64,000 nucleotides of DNA from Arthrobacter sp. B3I4 (lineage in GTDB: Bacteria; Actinomycetota; Actinomycetes; Actinomycetales; Micrococcaceae): contig NZ_JAUSYK010000001.1 in assembly GCF_030816855.1 (NCBI RefSeq), positions 1,178,001 through 1,242,000 on the forward strand, written 5' to 3'. This document shows positions 25,170-34,436 of this stretch, piece after piece. The notes below the pieces were generated by a model. That model was given only the letters and a program-made list of their open reading frames with translations, had not been told where the DNA came from and did not search any database. A program made the position numbers and the translations under genes. Within the stretch, counting starts at the first letter, position 1; each line of letters starts with the position of its first letter.

Positions 25170-25766
25170 ATGAGCAGCGGGGAAAGCTCGGCGTTCCGGC
25201 GCCGGGTGGAACGGGCAGCCGAGCTGCGGTCCATCAGGGCCAGCGGCAGCACGTTCCAGGAAAACAGTGAACTTGAGGCGGCCGAGGAAAAACTCCGGCA
25301 AAAACGAGCCAAGGTCGGCGACGCCGCCAAGGCTGAATACCTCGTCCGTGACGCCATGGCGCAGGGCAAGTTCGACAACCTGAAATACGCGGGCAAGCCC
25401 ATCCCGGGACTGGGCGAGGTCTACGACCCGGACTGGTGGGTGAAGGGGCTGCTGCAGCGTGAAAACGTCACCGGGCTCGGCCCCACAGCGATCCTGCTCC
25501 GCACGGAGGATGCCGGGCTTGACGACCGTCTTGACGGCCAGTTCACCGAAACGCAGGTACGGGACATCATCACAGACTTCAACGCCCGTGTTGTCGACGC
25601 CCGGCGGCAGCTCCAGGGCGGGCCGCCGGTCATCACCAAGACCCGCGACGTCGACGCCGAGGTCGAGCGCTGGCGTGAACGGCGGGCAGCGGCGGCCGCC
25701 GGTGCCCCGCCGCCACCACCGCAGCCGAAGCTGCCCTGGTGGCGGCGGATCTGGACGGGCCAGTAG
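25170..25766 (+). CDS. DUF1992 (DnaJ-homologue subfamily C member 28-like) protein
   Basis: A 198-residue protein with the DUF1992 core: AEYLVRDAMAQGKFDNLKYAGKPIPGLGEVYDPDWWVKGLLQRENV, which includes the family hallmark FDNL-x-GAGKP. A charged N-terminal coiled-coil-like helix (ELEAAEEKLRQKRAKVGD) precedes it, and a Pro-rich linker leads to a Trp/Arg-rich tail (LPWWRRIWTGQ). There is no J domain, as usual for bacterial members, and the function is unknown. GGAAGG lies 11 bases upstream of the ATG. Confidence 0.85.
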   Translation: MSSGESSAFRRRVERAAELRSIRASGSTFQENSELEAAEEKLRQKRAKVGDAAKAEYLVRDAMAQGKFDNLKYAGKPIPGLGEVYDPDWWVKGLLQRENVTGLGPTAILLRTEDAGLDDRLDGQFTETQVRDIITDFNARVVDARRQLQGGPPVITKTRDVDAEVERWRERRAAAAAGAPPPPPQPKLPWWRRIWTGQ

Positions 25767-25936
25767 AGGGCAGGCCGGACAGGCGCCGGCGTGGCCTTAG
25801 AGGTGGCCGGACGGCTAATTTGACGCTGGCCGGGTGGCCAGAACCGGCGTAGCCTGCGCTATAGACGCACCTTTAGAACACACCACCGCGGCTAAAACAC
25901 CGCCCGGCGGTGCACCGGCGGAAGCGGGTGAGGCAC

Positions 25937-26701
25937 ATGAAAAGGACCAGCACCAAGGGCAGCCAACGGCCACCGGCCGGCCCGGCTCCGGCTGTGCGGC
26001 CAGCAGAGTCCCTGGCACCGTTGCGACTGGCCGGGACCCTGGCGTTGACGGGCTTCGTCGTATCGCTGGCCGCCGGCCTGTTCCACGCCGAGTCGGCCGA
26101 CGCGAACGACCACCCGGCAGCGTTCGCCGCGTACGCCCGCAGCAGCGTCTGGACGGCGGTCCACTTGGGCCAGTTCGCGGGCATGGCGTTGCTGATTGCC
26201 GCATTGCTGGTCCTGCTCGTGGCCCTGCGGACACCGGAAGGCCAGCCGGCGTGGACAGCGCGGTTCGCTGCAGTTGCAGCGGCTGCCGCGCTGGCGCTCT
26301 ACGCCGCGCTCCAAGCCGTAGACGGCGTCGCCCTTAAACATGCCGTGGACGCCTGGGCTGCCGCCACGGAACCGGCCAAGGATTCCCGGTTTGCAGTCGC
26401 CGAGGGTATCCGGTGGCTGGAGTGGGGCCTGCGCAGCTACCAGAGCTTTCTGCTCGGGACGGCCCTGCTCCTGACCGGAGCCGTGGTCGTCCGCGCGGGC
26501 CGCATCTCCCGGGCGCCGGGGTACCTCATGGCACTCGCGGGGGTGGCCTACCTCGTCCAGGGTTGGATCATCGGCGCCGAGGGGTTCTCTGCTGCGAACA
26601 CCATCCCCACGCTGGCCGGCATTGTTCTGACCCTGGGCTGGTCGCTGTGGCTGGTGGTCGGTGCCTGGCGAGGCAAGACGGTTCCGGGCCCCGTGCCCTG
26701 A
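25937..26701 (+). CDS. Integral membrane protein of unknown function
   Basis: A 254-residue protein with about six membrane segments: LRLAGTLALTGFVVSLAAGLF, HLGQFAGMALLIAALLVLLVAL, FAAVAAAAALALYAALQAV, SFLLGTALLLTGAVVV, YLMALAGVAYLVQGWII and LAGIVLTLGWSLWLVVGAW. A loop with HAESADANDHPAAFAAYARSSVW precedes the second segment. It resembles the small DUF4386-like membrane proteins but no confident family is claimed. GTGAGG six bases before the ATG at 25937 supports that start over the GTG 27 bases earlier. A strong hairpin follows its stop. Confidence 0.7.
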   Translation: MKRTSTKGSQRPPAGPAPAVRPAESLAPLRLAGTLALTGFVVSLAAGLFHAESADANDHPAAFAAYARSSVWTAVHLGQFAGMALLIAALLVLLVALRTPEGQPAWTARFAAVAAAAALALYAALQAVDGVALKHAVDAWAAATEPAKDSRFAVAEGIRWLEWGLRSYQSFLLGTALLLTGAVVVRAGRISRAPGYLMALAGVAYLVQGWIIGAEGFSAANTIPTLAGIVLTLGWSLWLVVGAWRGKTVPGPVP

Positions 26702-26726
26702 CTGGGTTCTGCCCGTCCGCCTGCGC

Positions 26727-26781
26727 GAGTGTGCAGTTCACGGCAGTGTCCGGCGCGGAAACTGCCGCGAACTGCACACTC
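26727..26781. terminator. Bidirectional hairpin between convergent genes
   Basis: A 21-base stem with one mismatch: GAGTGTGCAGTTC-A-CGGCAGT at 26727-26747 against 26761-26781, around a 13-base loop. It lies 26 bases after one stop and 10 bases before the other. Confidence 0.8.
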
Positions 26782-26790
26782 GGTGGAGGG

Positions 26791-27432
26791 TCAGAGAGTG
26801 CGGGGCGCCTTCGCCAGGTTCTCCTGCAGTTCGGCTGCGTTCTGGCGGACGCCGTACGCCGGGCGGTCCCGTTCCACGCGCCAGCTGTCGGACAACGGGC
26901 CGATGTTGACGGTGTCGAAACCGAATTCATCGTAGAACCGGGTGACGAGTTCGGCTGCTTCCGGGAAGTCGCTCGCCGTCGCCAGAGCACGCCGGTTGTC
27001 CGTGCCGGCAGGCGTTCCGTCGGTGGTGATGTCCGTGTACATGATGTGGTTGAATCCCTTGGCCACCTTGGATTCGGGCAGGTGCTCTTGCAGCATGCCC
27101 GAGGTGGTGGCCTCGCCGTTGTCGAGGGCGGGAATACGGCCGTCGCGCTCCCAGTAGTAGTTGTTGGTGTCGATGACGATCTTGCCTGCCAGCGGCTCGG
27201 CGGGGATCTCCGTGATGCTCTTCAGCGGGACTGTGACGACGGCGAAGTCGCCCGCCGCGGCTGCCTCTGCCGCGGTTGCCGCCCGTGCCCGGGGCCCGAG
27301 CTCGGAGACGAGATCCTGCAGTGTTTCCGGTCCGCGCGAGTTGCTGATCACGACGTCGTAGCCGAGTTCGACCGCCTTGCGGGCGACCTGGCTGCCAATG
27401 TGTCCTGCACCGAGAATTCCAATAGTTGTCAT
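26791..27432 (-). CDS. NADP-binding F420-reductase-like oxidoreductase
   Basis: A 213-residue Rossmann protein. GILGAGHIGSQVARKAVELGYDVVISNSRGPETL has the GxGxxG motif and the NSR triplet that prefers the NADP 2'-phosphate, as in NADPH:F420 oxidoreductase and pyrroline-reductase relatives. FNHIMYTDI and a shortened C-terminus lacking the helical dimer domain place it in the short dinucleotide-binding group. F420 use cannot be confirmed from sequence. A hairpin follows its stop. Confidence 0.8.
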   Translation of the reverse strand: MTTIGILGAGHIGSQVARKAVELGYDVVISNSRGPETLQDLVSELGPRARAATAAEAAAAGDFAVVTVPLKSITEIPAEPLAGKIVIDTNNYYWERDGRIPALDNGEATTSGMLQEHLPESKVAKGFNHIMYTDITTDGTPAGTDNRRALATASDFPEAAELVTRFYDEFGFDTVNIGPLSDSWRVERDRPAYGVRQNAAELQENLAKAPRTL

Positions 27433-27514
27433 ACCCGGGCCAACGGCATTCCCGCCTGAGATATTTCAGGGTTCGACGTCGGCGCGCGAAACAGTTGGCG
27501 CGTGCGGGCCTTTG

Positions 27515-27832
27515 TCAGTGGCGGAGCCAGTGCTCCTCAAAGTCGGGGTGGTCGAAGTACGGCAGCGCCAGGGCCTGCAGGGACCGTTCCATCCAGTCGA
27601 GCGAGCGCGGCGCCCAGTGCTGCTCCTGCAGTGAGTCGCTGACCATCGCGGCGAGGGCGGACTGCCGGGCCGCTTCGACGACGCCGATCAGCCTCCGCTT
27701 CGCCTCGCACTCAAGCAGCAGCCGCTGTTCGTACCATTCGCCCGACTTGGAGACTGTCCGGTCGCTGAGCAGGGTCCGGGCCGCTGCCTCGTCCTCGGAA
27801 ATGCGCTCGGACAAAAACTCGACAATGTCCAC
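27515..27832 (-). CDS. DUF6221-like small protein
   Basis: A 105-residue soluble protein starting (GTG at 27832) VDIVEFLSERISEDEAAARTLLSDR, with EWYEQRLLLECEAKRRLIGVVEAA and a C-terminal LQALALPYFDHPDFEEHW. This matches the pattern of DUF6221 proteins widespread in actinobacteria, which have no known function. A longer open frame upstream is the shadow of the antiporter gene. It begins 34 bases downstream of the antiporter stop in the same direction and could be cotranscribed. Confidence 0.65.
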   Translation of the reverse strand: MDIVEFLSERISEDEAAARTLLSDRTVSKSGEWYEQRLLLECEAKRRLIGVVEAARQSALAAMVSDSLQEQHWAPRSLDWMERSLQALALPYFDHPDFEEHWLRH

Positions 27833-27866
27833 AAACCGAGGGTACGCGCGGGGACCGGCCTTGGCA

Positions 27867-29741
27867 TCACCCCAGCAGGTCGTCCTCGTAGCACCACCGC
27901 CAGTCCTCGCCCGGCTCGGCGCTGCGCATGACGGGGTGGCCGGTGGCCCGGAAGTGCTTGGAGGCGTGCGTTCCGGCGGAGGAATCACAGCAGCCCACGT
28001 TGCCACACGCCAGGCACATCCGAAGGTGCACCGGCGTGGTTCCGTCCCGGCGGCAGTCAGCGCAGAAGGGCTCTGCCGGGGCCGGCCGGTCCGGGGAGTC
28101 CTCGAGATGCTCGCAGGTGCCGCCGGGCCGGGCGATGCCCTCGCCGCCAACCTCGCCGGTCGTGTCCAGTTCGTCCAGCGAGACGTCCAGCATGGATTCC
28201 TCAACGTCCAGCCGCTCCAGGACCTGGCTGAGGACTTCGTGCGCGTACTCGCCGCCGCGCCGGAGTTCCAGCACCTTGGCCCGCTCGGCGTCGAGCATGG
28301 CGAGCCGCAGTTGCGCGTAGCGGTGGCTGGGCGTCGCCGCCTCCGAGGTTGGCCGGCCGAGCCGCTCCCAGGCGGCGAGTCCCCGCTCCTGGGTGCGCCG
28401 CTTCAGCATCGCGACGACCTCCGGCGGGTCCTCGTCGACACGCAGCTCCTGCAGCCGTTCCACCCCGGCGGACGTGGCGAGCTGCATCAGCGATGCCTGG
28501 TTCAGGGCGTCCTCGCGCTGGTCCGGGCCTTGCACCCGCAGCAGCCGCACCAGGGCGGGCAAGGTGAAGCCCTGCAGCGCCAGCGTGCCGCCCACCACCA
28601 CCATCGCGGCCAGGATCAGCACCGGCCGGTGTTCCAGGTCCGGCGGCAGCGTCAGCACCGCGGCCAGCGTCACCACCCCGCGCATGCCGGCCCAGGAGAC
28701 GATCGCGGAGTATTGCCAGGGCGGTGCCGGGTCCGCCCGCCGCACGGACGGAATCAGCCGCGGCAGGTACGTCGCCGGAAATACCCAAACCGGCCGCAGC
28801 AGCAGGACGGCCAGCAGGATCACGGCGCAGCCCGCCCAGATCCGGCCGGCGCCGAGCGAGTCGTCCTGGACGCCCTCAATGATGGTCTGGACCTGGAGGC
28901 CGATCAGCAGGAACACGGAATTTTCCAGCAGGAACTGCACCGTGTTCCAGTTGCTGCGCTGGCTCAGCCGGGCGGCGCCGTTGGGCATCGACGGCGCCTT
29001 CATGCCCATCACGAGACCGGTGACGACGACGGCGAGGACACCGGAGGCATGGATCGCCTCGGCCGGAAGGTAGGCCACGAACGGTGCCATCAGCGACGTC
29101 GTGGTATTGATCGCGACGTTGCGGATCCGCTTGCGCAGCATCGTCAGCACGTAGGCGGCAGCCAGGCCGACCACCAGGCCCCCGCCCGCCGCAACCAGGA
29201 AGCCGCCGGCAATCTCGGCCGCGGACACAGACCCGGCAATCGCGGCGATGGCGGCGCGGAGGCAGACCAAAGCGGTGGCGTCATTGACCAGCGATTCGCC
29301 CTCAAGGATGGTCACGATCCGGCGCGGCATGCCCACCTTGCGGGCGATGGCTGTGGCAGCCACGGCGTCGGGTGGAGCGACGACGGCGCCCAGGGCAATC
29401 GCCGCCGCCAGCGGGATTTCGGGGAACAACCACCAAACCACCACCCCCACCGCGAGGGTCCCGAAGATCACGTAACCCACCGAGAGTAGACCGATGGCGC
29501 GGCGGTTGGAACCGAAATCGAACAGTGAGGTCCGCAGCGCGGCGGCGTAGAGCAGCGGCGGCAGCAGCCCCACGAGGACCAACTCGTGGTTCAGCTCAAT
29601 ACGCGGGACAAAGGGGAGGAAGGACCCCGCGACGCCGGCCAGGACCAGCAGCAGGGGAACGGAAACATCCAGCTTCCGGCCCAATGCGCTGCCGGCACAA
29701 ACGACGGCCACGAGAACCAGCAGTCCAAGAGCAAGATCCAT
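27867..29741 (-). CDS. Na+/H+ antiporter (CPA1) fused to a UBP-type zinc finger
   Basis: A 624-residue protein. About 400 residues form a CPA1 antiporter with some 12 membrane segments; ALGAVVAPPDAVAATAIARKVG and LEGESLVNDATALVC carry the ion-binding Asp residues of NhaP/NHE-type exchangers. A cytosolic region of about 130 residues follows, including EVLSQVLERLDVEESMLDVSLDEL. The end is a UBP-like zinc finger: CEHLEDS, FCADCRRDG, MCLACGNVGCCDSSAGTHASKHFRATGHPVM, giving the Cys/His set of ubiquitin-binding ZnF-UBP. The organism should have no ubiquitin; the finger probably senses or binds something else (inference). It could regulate pH and Na+ export. Confidence 0.85.
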   Translation of the reverse strand: MDLALGLLVLVAVVCAGSALGRKLDVSVPLLLVLAGVAGSFLPFVPRIELNHELVLVGLLPPLLYAAALRTSLFDFGSNRRAIGLLSVGYVIFGTLAVGVVVWWLFPEIPLAAAIALGAVVAPPDAVAATAIARKVGMPRRIVTILEGESLVNDATALVCLRAAIAAIAGSVSAAEIAGGFLVAAGGGLVVGLAAAYVLTMLRKRIRNVAINTTTSLMAPFVAYLPAEAIHASGVLAVVVTGLVMGMKAPSMPNGAARLSQRSNWNTVQFLLENSVFLLIGLQVQTIIEGVQDDSLGAGRIWAGCAVILLAVLLLRPVWVFPATYLPRLIPSVRRADPAPPWQYSAIVSWAGMRGVVTLAAVLTLPPDLEHRPVLILAAMVVVGGTLALQGFTLPALVRLLRVQGPDQREDALNQASLMQLATSAGVERLQELRVDEDPPEVVAMLKRRTQERGLAAWERLGRPTSEAATPSHRYAQLRLAMLDAERAKVLELRRGGEYAHEVLSQVLERLDVEESMLDVSLDELDTTGEVGGEGIARPGGTCEHLEDSPDRPAPAEPFCADCRRDGTTPVHLRMCLACGNVGCCDSSAGTHASKHFRATGHPVMRSAEPGEDWRWCYEDDLLG

Positions 29742-29949
29742 GAGCCCATTCTGTCAGGCGGCCCCTTCCGCCGGGACGCCGGAAGCAGCGCGGGGCAGGC
29801 GAAGCTGACTTTCCTCGCACGGTTGTCCTGACTGTGCAGCTGGTCGGGGGCGTGCCGGCTGGCCGGCTGGAGGCAGGCCGGGTCCGGCCGGGGTGGGCTG
29901 GGCGGTGAATTTGCACGACCACCCCGGCTGAAGGCCTCGTGGTCGACGA

Positions 29950-31161
29950 CTAGGCCGGAGGCTCGGCCAGGCTCCAGGCCGTCACCGCCACGTGACCGCC
30001 GCTCACCACGTCCAGGTCTGCCGGGAGGCTGGTCCGGGCGACGCCGGAAAACGGGGCCACCAGGACCGTCCCGACCCTAGTGTCACCGGCGCCGGCCATG
30101 GCGTTCCAGCCCAGGGCTGCTTGCGCGACCGCTCCCGGGGTGACGGTGATCGGGCGGGGGCCCGGGTCCGTGGTCATGAAGGTGCCGCCGCGGACTGTCA
30201 GGATGTCCATGGCCCATCCGGCAGTGTCGTTGAAGGCGACGTCGGGGTAGGCATTGAGCACGCACGGTGCCGTGCCGGAATTGACGAGCCGGATGGGCAT
30301 GCCCCGGTGGCCGGTGGCGGCGTCCGGTGTGCCGAGGGTAATTTTCACCTGCTCGCTGCGGCACCAGCCCGGATCCGGAGCCTGCTGCGAGGGGCCCACG
30401 GTGGGCGAGCCGTACACCACGGGCGGTGCGGTGGGCGACGGCGGCGGCGCGGGCCGGGCCCGGGCGGCGGTGGCGGCGCGGGTTGCCGCTCCAGACAACG
30501 GCGCGGCGGCGACCAGCAGCACGGCGCAGCCGACCGTGGCAGCGAGGAGGGCCCAGGACTGCACCGGCAGCCGCCGTCGGCCCGGGCCAGCCAGCTGGGG
30601 GCGTTGCTCGGACGCCGGTCCGCGGTCGGAGAGGTGGCCGTCATCCTGGCGGCCTCCGCTGCGGGCTGTCCGGATCCATATGAGAGCAGGGACCCAGCCC
30701 CACACGGTGCCCCAGTAACCGGCGCTCAACAGGGCGGTGCCGGCGTTGTCGAACAGTGACGCCAGGCGCGGTGGCGGCCACTGCGCCAGGATGCTCCCGG
30801 CCGACCAGAGCACACCGGTGAGGAACGATGCGAGCACCACGCACAGCCAGACACTCAGCATGGCCGTCTGGTCGCGCGGCCGGCCCGCCGGACGGGGCAC
30901 CAAGAATTGCAGCAGGAGCAGCAGCAGGCCCAGCAGCGTCAGTACGGAGACGATCGGAATCAGGAGCGGCCAAGGCCCCGCGGCCCGCCAACTGGAAGCG
31001 GCCACTGTTTCGGGAGCGATCAGCCGGGCGAGGGAGACCGGAAGGACGTTGAACCAGCTCAATGCCGCGAAAAGCGCCCCGCTGAGGAGCCATCCGATTC
31101 CCGCGGCCGCGGCCGCCGTCGTCGCAGCCCTGCTTGCTATACCCCCACTGCGTTTCCCCAT
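29950..31161 (-). CDS. Membrane protein with extracytoplasmic DUF4232 domain
   Basis: A 403-residue protein. The first half has about five membrane segments (GWLLSGALFAALSWFNVL, LLIPIVSVLTLLGLLLLLLQFLV, LSVWLCVVLASFLTGVLW, YWGTVWGWVPALIWI and, after a basic loop, LLAATVGCAVLLVAAAPL). After a Pro-rich linker, a DUF4232-like beta domain follows (WCRSEQVKITLGTPDAATGHRGMPIRLVNSGTAPCVLNAYPDVAF), including its two conserved Cys. DUF4232 is an exported actinobacterial domain of unknown role. The gene stands alone on the minus strand. Confidence 0.75.
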   Translation of the reverse strand: MGKRSGGIASRAATTAAAAAGIGWLLSGALFAALSWFNVLPVSLARLIAPETVAASSWRAAGPWPLLIPIVSVLTLLGLLLLLLQFLVPRPAGRPRDQTAMLSVWLCVVLASFLTGVLWSAGSILAQWPPPRLASLFDNAGTALLSAGYWGTVWGWVPALIWIRTARSGGRQDDGHLSDRGPASEQRPQLAGPGRRRLPVQSWALLAATVGCAVLLVAAAPLSGAATRAATAARARPAPPPSPTAPPVVYGSPTVGPSQQAPDPGWCRSEQVKITLGTPDAATGHRGMPIRLVNSGTAPCVLNAYPDVAFNDTAGWAMDILTVRGGTFMTTDPGPRPITVTPGAVAQAALGWNAMAGAGDTRVGTVLVAPFSGVARTSLPADLDVVSGGHVAVTAWSLAEPPA

Positions 31162-31291
31162 GCCGGCCAGCCTAGTTCAATCCGCGGGAACCACGCCGTT
31201 CGATGATTCCGGGCGCACCCGGCGTTTCGAGCCACCGAACTGGCAGAAGACCGTCGAAACGGGCCGAACCAGGCCGGCCCTGGTCCGGAGC

Positions 31292-32749
31292 CTAATACCG
31301 GGTGATCTGGGTCAGGTAGCCGTAGTACTTCGAACCTGCCGGGCGCAGCGGATCCCCTTCGAAGCCGAAGTCCGGGTGCCGCTGGTTGTAGGACTTGGTG
31401 AGCTCGAGGAACTGCTCGGTGACGTCAGCGCCCGAGCCGTGGCAGGTTTCATGGCTGATGCACAGGGCGACGGCTCCTGCCACCGCTGGGCTGGCGAAGC
31501 TGGTGCCGTGGTTCACGCCGTAACCGCCGGGGACCGTGGACAGGACGCACACCCCCGGAGCTGCGACGGTATGCCGCCGGTCCTGGGCGTTGACGGCGAA
31601 GTTGGAGAAAAACGCCGGCTGGTCGTCCCGCTGCCCGAGGGCGCCCATGTCGAGCTGGTTGCAGATGCTCGGGGCGAGGCCTCCCGGGCGGCCGTCAAAA
31701 TCGCCCATAGCCGTGGCCGTCAGAACTTCCTGATAGGCGGCCGGCACCGTCCCGGCGAAGTCGGAGGCGGCATTGCCGGCCGCCACCGTGTACGCCACTC
31801 CGGCCCGGACGGAACGGCAGATTGCGTAATGCAGCGGGTCGGTGCCCTTGCCGCAGTTGGCCGTGTCGGAACCGCCGCCGCCGATGCTCATGTTGGCAAC
31901 GTCAATGTCATTGCTCCGGTCCTTGTCCCGGCGGGTCGAGGTGACCCAGTCAATGGCGCAGATCAGGCTTGCCTCACTGATGGTGCCGGAGTCGGCCATG
32001 ACCCGCACCGACCAGAGCGGCGTCCCGGGCGCCGCGCCGATGATGCCGGAGCCGTTGTTGCGGGCCCCGATGATTCCGGCCACGGCCGTCCCGTGCCCCA
32101 TGACATCAATGGGGGTGGCCACTTTGACGGGTTGGCCGGAGGAGCAGTCGATGCCACCTTTGACGTTGAGGTCCGGGTGGGTGGCGTCTACGCCGCTGTC
32201 AATAACGGCAACATTGACGCCGGGTCCGTCGTCGGTCCCCGGGTGAACGTGGGCGGCCCTCATGGCCTCGTCCGGGTCCCCGCCGATGCGCTGCCACCAC
32301 AACGGGGCGATCTGGGTGGAAGGCGTCTCTGACTCCGGCGGCTCGTGGAAGTGTCGGTCGACGGTGACGAAATCGACGCTCGGATCGGTTGCAAGCTTGC
32401 TGGCCTGGGAGGCGGTCATTTTCCCGGCGTAACCGCTGACCGCGTCCCGGTACACCGTGGAAGCCGTGACGCCGAACTTCCCCCGGTGCGCCGCAGCAAT
32501 AGCCCCGGCGTCGCCGGTGCCGTCCTTGAGCACCACGATGTAGTCCTGATCCTGCCCGGCCGCGGCCGGTGCTGCTGCCGAAATTCCGCCACCCACGGCC
32601 AGCGCGGCGGCGGCCAGCCCCGCCAGGAAGCGCCCTCGTGCGGGGCGGCCCGGCGCCGGATAACCAGGCTCCGGCGCGGAACCGCGCTGGCCTGGGGCCA
32701 CCAATGTCTTTCGCGCCTGGCGGAAGAATGTGCAGACAAATGTGTTCAT
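31292..32749 (-). CDS. Secreted subtilisin-like serine protease (S8)
   Basis: A 485-residue exported protease. The catalytic triad is D184 (VAVIDSGVDATHPDL), H219 (MGHGTAVAGI) and S417 (HGTSFASPAVAG); the oxyanion Asn is in AAGNAASDFAGT. An inhibitor-I9-type propeptide occupies about residues 75-150 (DYIVVLKDGTGDAGAIAAAH through FVTVDRHF). The N-terminus is long and basic before a signal core RFLAGLAAAALAVGGGISAAAPAAAG, so export may use Tat or Sec with an extended n-region. The ATG at 32749 has GGAGG with a 5-base spacer; the ATG at 32761 overlaps that site. Confidence 0.9.
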   Translation of the reverse strand: MNTFVCTFFRQARKTLVAPGQRGSAPEPGYPAPGRPARGRFLAGLAAAALAVGGGISAAAPAAAGQDQDYIVVLKDGTGDAGAIAAAHRGKFGVTASTVYRDAVSGYAGKMTASQASKLATDPSVDFVTVDRHFHEPPESETPSTQIAPLWWQRIGGDPDEAMRAAHVHPGTDDGPGVNVAVIDSGVDATHPDLNVKGGIDCSSGQPVKVATPIDVMGHGTAVAGIIGARNNGSGIIGAAPGTPLWSVRVMADSGTISEASLICAIDWVTSTRRDKDRSNDIDVANMSIGGGGSDTANCGKGTDPLHYAICRSVRAGVAYTVAAGNAASDFAGTVPAAYQEVLTATAMGDFDGRPGGLAPSICNQLDMGALGQRDDQPAFFSNFAVNAQDRRHTVAAPGVCVLSTVPGGYGVNHGTSFASPAVAGAVALCISHETCHGSGADVTEQFLELTKSYNQRHPDFGFEGDPLRPAGSKYYGYLTQITRY

Positions 32750-32845
32750 CGCGGCCTCCATTAAGCGTTGTCGCTTCCGAGCGCCCCCCGTGCATATCGT
32801 AGGCCCGGGACGGAGAAAAAATCAGGGCCAAACGATGTTAAACCA

Positions 32846-32878
32846 AAGGACGACGGCGGGATGTCCGCCGTCGTCCTT
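32846..32878 (-). terminator. Terminator of the carboxyltransferase operon
   Basis: AAGGACGACGGCGG (32846-32859) pairs perfectly with 32865-32878 around GATGT, 13 bases after the stop codon of the minus-strand gene, and is followed on that strand by TTGGTTTAAC. Confidence 0.75.
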
Positions 32879-32891
32879 CCTTCCTGATTCC

Positions 32892-34436
32892 CTAACCCGG
32901 GGGCCCTCCGCCCAGGTTCCGGTACTTTTCGAGCCGGCGCGGAAGCAGTTCGTCCAGGCCCGCGGCCGCGACCAGGGACAGCTCGTATTCGATTGCCTGT
33001 CCCATCCGCTGGCAGAAGGCTTTGGCTTCCAGTGCAGCGTCGGGACGTTCATCAATGATGTGGTCGACCAGTCCATTGGCGTGCAGCGCTGCCACGTTGA
33101 CGCCCTGCGCCGCGGACATGGCGGGCGCGAATTCGGTACTGCGGTGCACAATCGCGCTGGCACCCTCCGGCGGGAGCGGGGAGAGCCACGCATGCTGCGC
33201 GGCCACTGTCCGGTCGGCCGGAAGCAGGGCAAGAGCCCCGCCACCGGCTCCCTGGCCCAGCAGCACCGAAACCGAGGGCGAACCCAGACCGATCAGGTCG
33301 TGGAGGGACCGTGCGATTTCGCCGGCAAGACCGCCTTCCTCCGCCTCCTTGGACAGGGCCGCCCCGCCGGTGTCGATGACTGTCAGCAGGGGCAGGCCGA
33401 GTTCCTCCGCAAGCCGCATGCCGCGCCGTGCCTCGCGCAGCGAGGCCGGGCCCATGGCGGTCTGCTGCGACGGCCTCGGCCGGGTGTGGCCGAGCACAAC
33501 GCAGGACCTCTCGCCGAACCTGGCCAGGGCCAGCAGCAAGCCAGGGTCCTTCTCACCCTGGCCGGTGCCGTTCAAAGGCAGGACGTCCCGTGCCCCGTAC
33601 GCCAGAAGCTGGCGGAGGTCCGGCCGGCGCGGGTTGCGTGAAATCTCGATCGACGCCCACGCGCCGGCCTCCGCCGGCCCGACTGCCAGCGTGGCCGGAG
33701 CGGCTACCGGGGCGGGTGCGCCCGCGAGCAAGATATCCAGCGCACGGTTCACGACGTCGGGCAGCTGCTCCGCGGAAACCACTGCGTCCACAAGGCCTTT
33801 GTCGAACAGGTTTTCCGCCACCTGGACGTTTTCCGGGAAAGGCGTGCCGTACAAGGCCTCATATACCCGGGGACCCAGGAAGCCCAGCAGCGCGCCCGGT
33901 TCCGCCACTGTGATGTGCCCAAGGGACCCCCACGATGCCATTACGCCGCCGGTGGTGGGGTGGCGCAGGTACACCAGGTAGGGGAGTCCGGCCTGCCGGT
34001 GGGCGCGGACCGCTGCGGTGATCTTGACCATGGACAGAAACGCGAGGGTCCCTTCCTGCATCCGGGTACCGCCCGACGCGGGACCGGCCAGCAGGGGCAG
34101 GCCCTCGGCCGTGGCCCGCTCAACTGCGCTGACAATTCTTTCCGCAGCGGCGGCCCCGATTGAGCCGGCAAGGAACCGGAACTCACTGACGATCACGGCG
34201 ACCCGCCGCCCGCGGATCAGCCCTTCCCCGGTCAGGACGGACTCATCGACGCCGGACTTTTCCCGCGCCGCTGCCAACTCGGCCCGGTAGCCGGGGTCGG
34301 GATCCGCGTCCGTCACCGGCTTGTCCCAACTCCGGAAGGAGCCGGGGTCGAGCACGGCTGCTATCAGGCCCGCGGCATCAAGACGCCGCATTTTCTGGTC
34401 CGCCAACACGTCAACTACCGGCCTGGGACGGCGCAT
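32892..34436 (-). CDS. Fused acyl-CoA carboxyltransferase (AccD-AccA type)
   Basis: A 514-residue protein combining two crotonase-like carboxyltransferase halves. The N-half has VLTGEGLIRGRRVAVIVSEFRFLAGSIG and GPASGGTRMQEG with YLRHPTTGGVMASWGSLGH, the AccD pattern; the C-half has LLTVIDTGGAALSKEAEEGG, the AccA pattern. The AccD zinc finger is absent. No biotin carboxylase or carrier gene is nearby, so it may act as a decarboxylase or transcarboxylase on malonyl-type CoA esters rather than in fatty-acid synthesis; this is inference from its neighbours (CoA-transferase and MatC-like transporter). It overlaps the upstream CoA-transferase by 26 bases, or begins at the in-frame ATG 34391. Confidence 0.75.
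   Translation of the reverse strand: MRRPRPVVDVLADQKMRRLDAAGLIAAVLDPGSFRSWDKPVTDADPDPGYRAELAAAREKSGVDESVLTGEGLIRGRRVAVIVSEFRFLAGSIGAAAAERIVSAVERATAEGLPLLAGPASGGTRMQEGTLAFLSMVKITAAVRAHRQAGLPYLVYLRHPTTGGVMASWGSLGHITVAEPGALLGFLGPRVYEALYGTPFPENVQVAENLFDKGLVDAVVSAEQLPDVVNRALDILLAGAPAPVAAPATLAVGPAEAGAWASIEISRNPRRPDLRQLLAYGARDVLPLNGTGQGEKDPGLLLALARFGERSCVVLGHTRPRPSQQTAMGPASLREARRGMRLAEELGLPLLTVIDTGGAALSKEAEEGGLAGEIARSLHDLIGLGSPSVSVLLGQGAGGGALALLPADRTVAAQHAWLSPLPPEGASAIVHRSTEFAPAMSAAQGVNVAALHANGLVDHIIDERPDAALEAKAFCQRMGQAIEYELSLVAAAGLDELLPRRLEKYRNLGGGPPG

Noticed and set aside
27426..29489. 687-codon plus-strand frame
   Set aside because: Lies antisense to the antiporter gene; its translation is Gln/Arg/His-rich without any family pattern.
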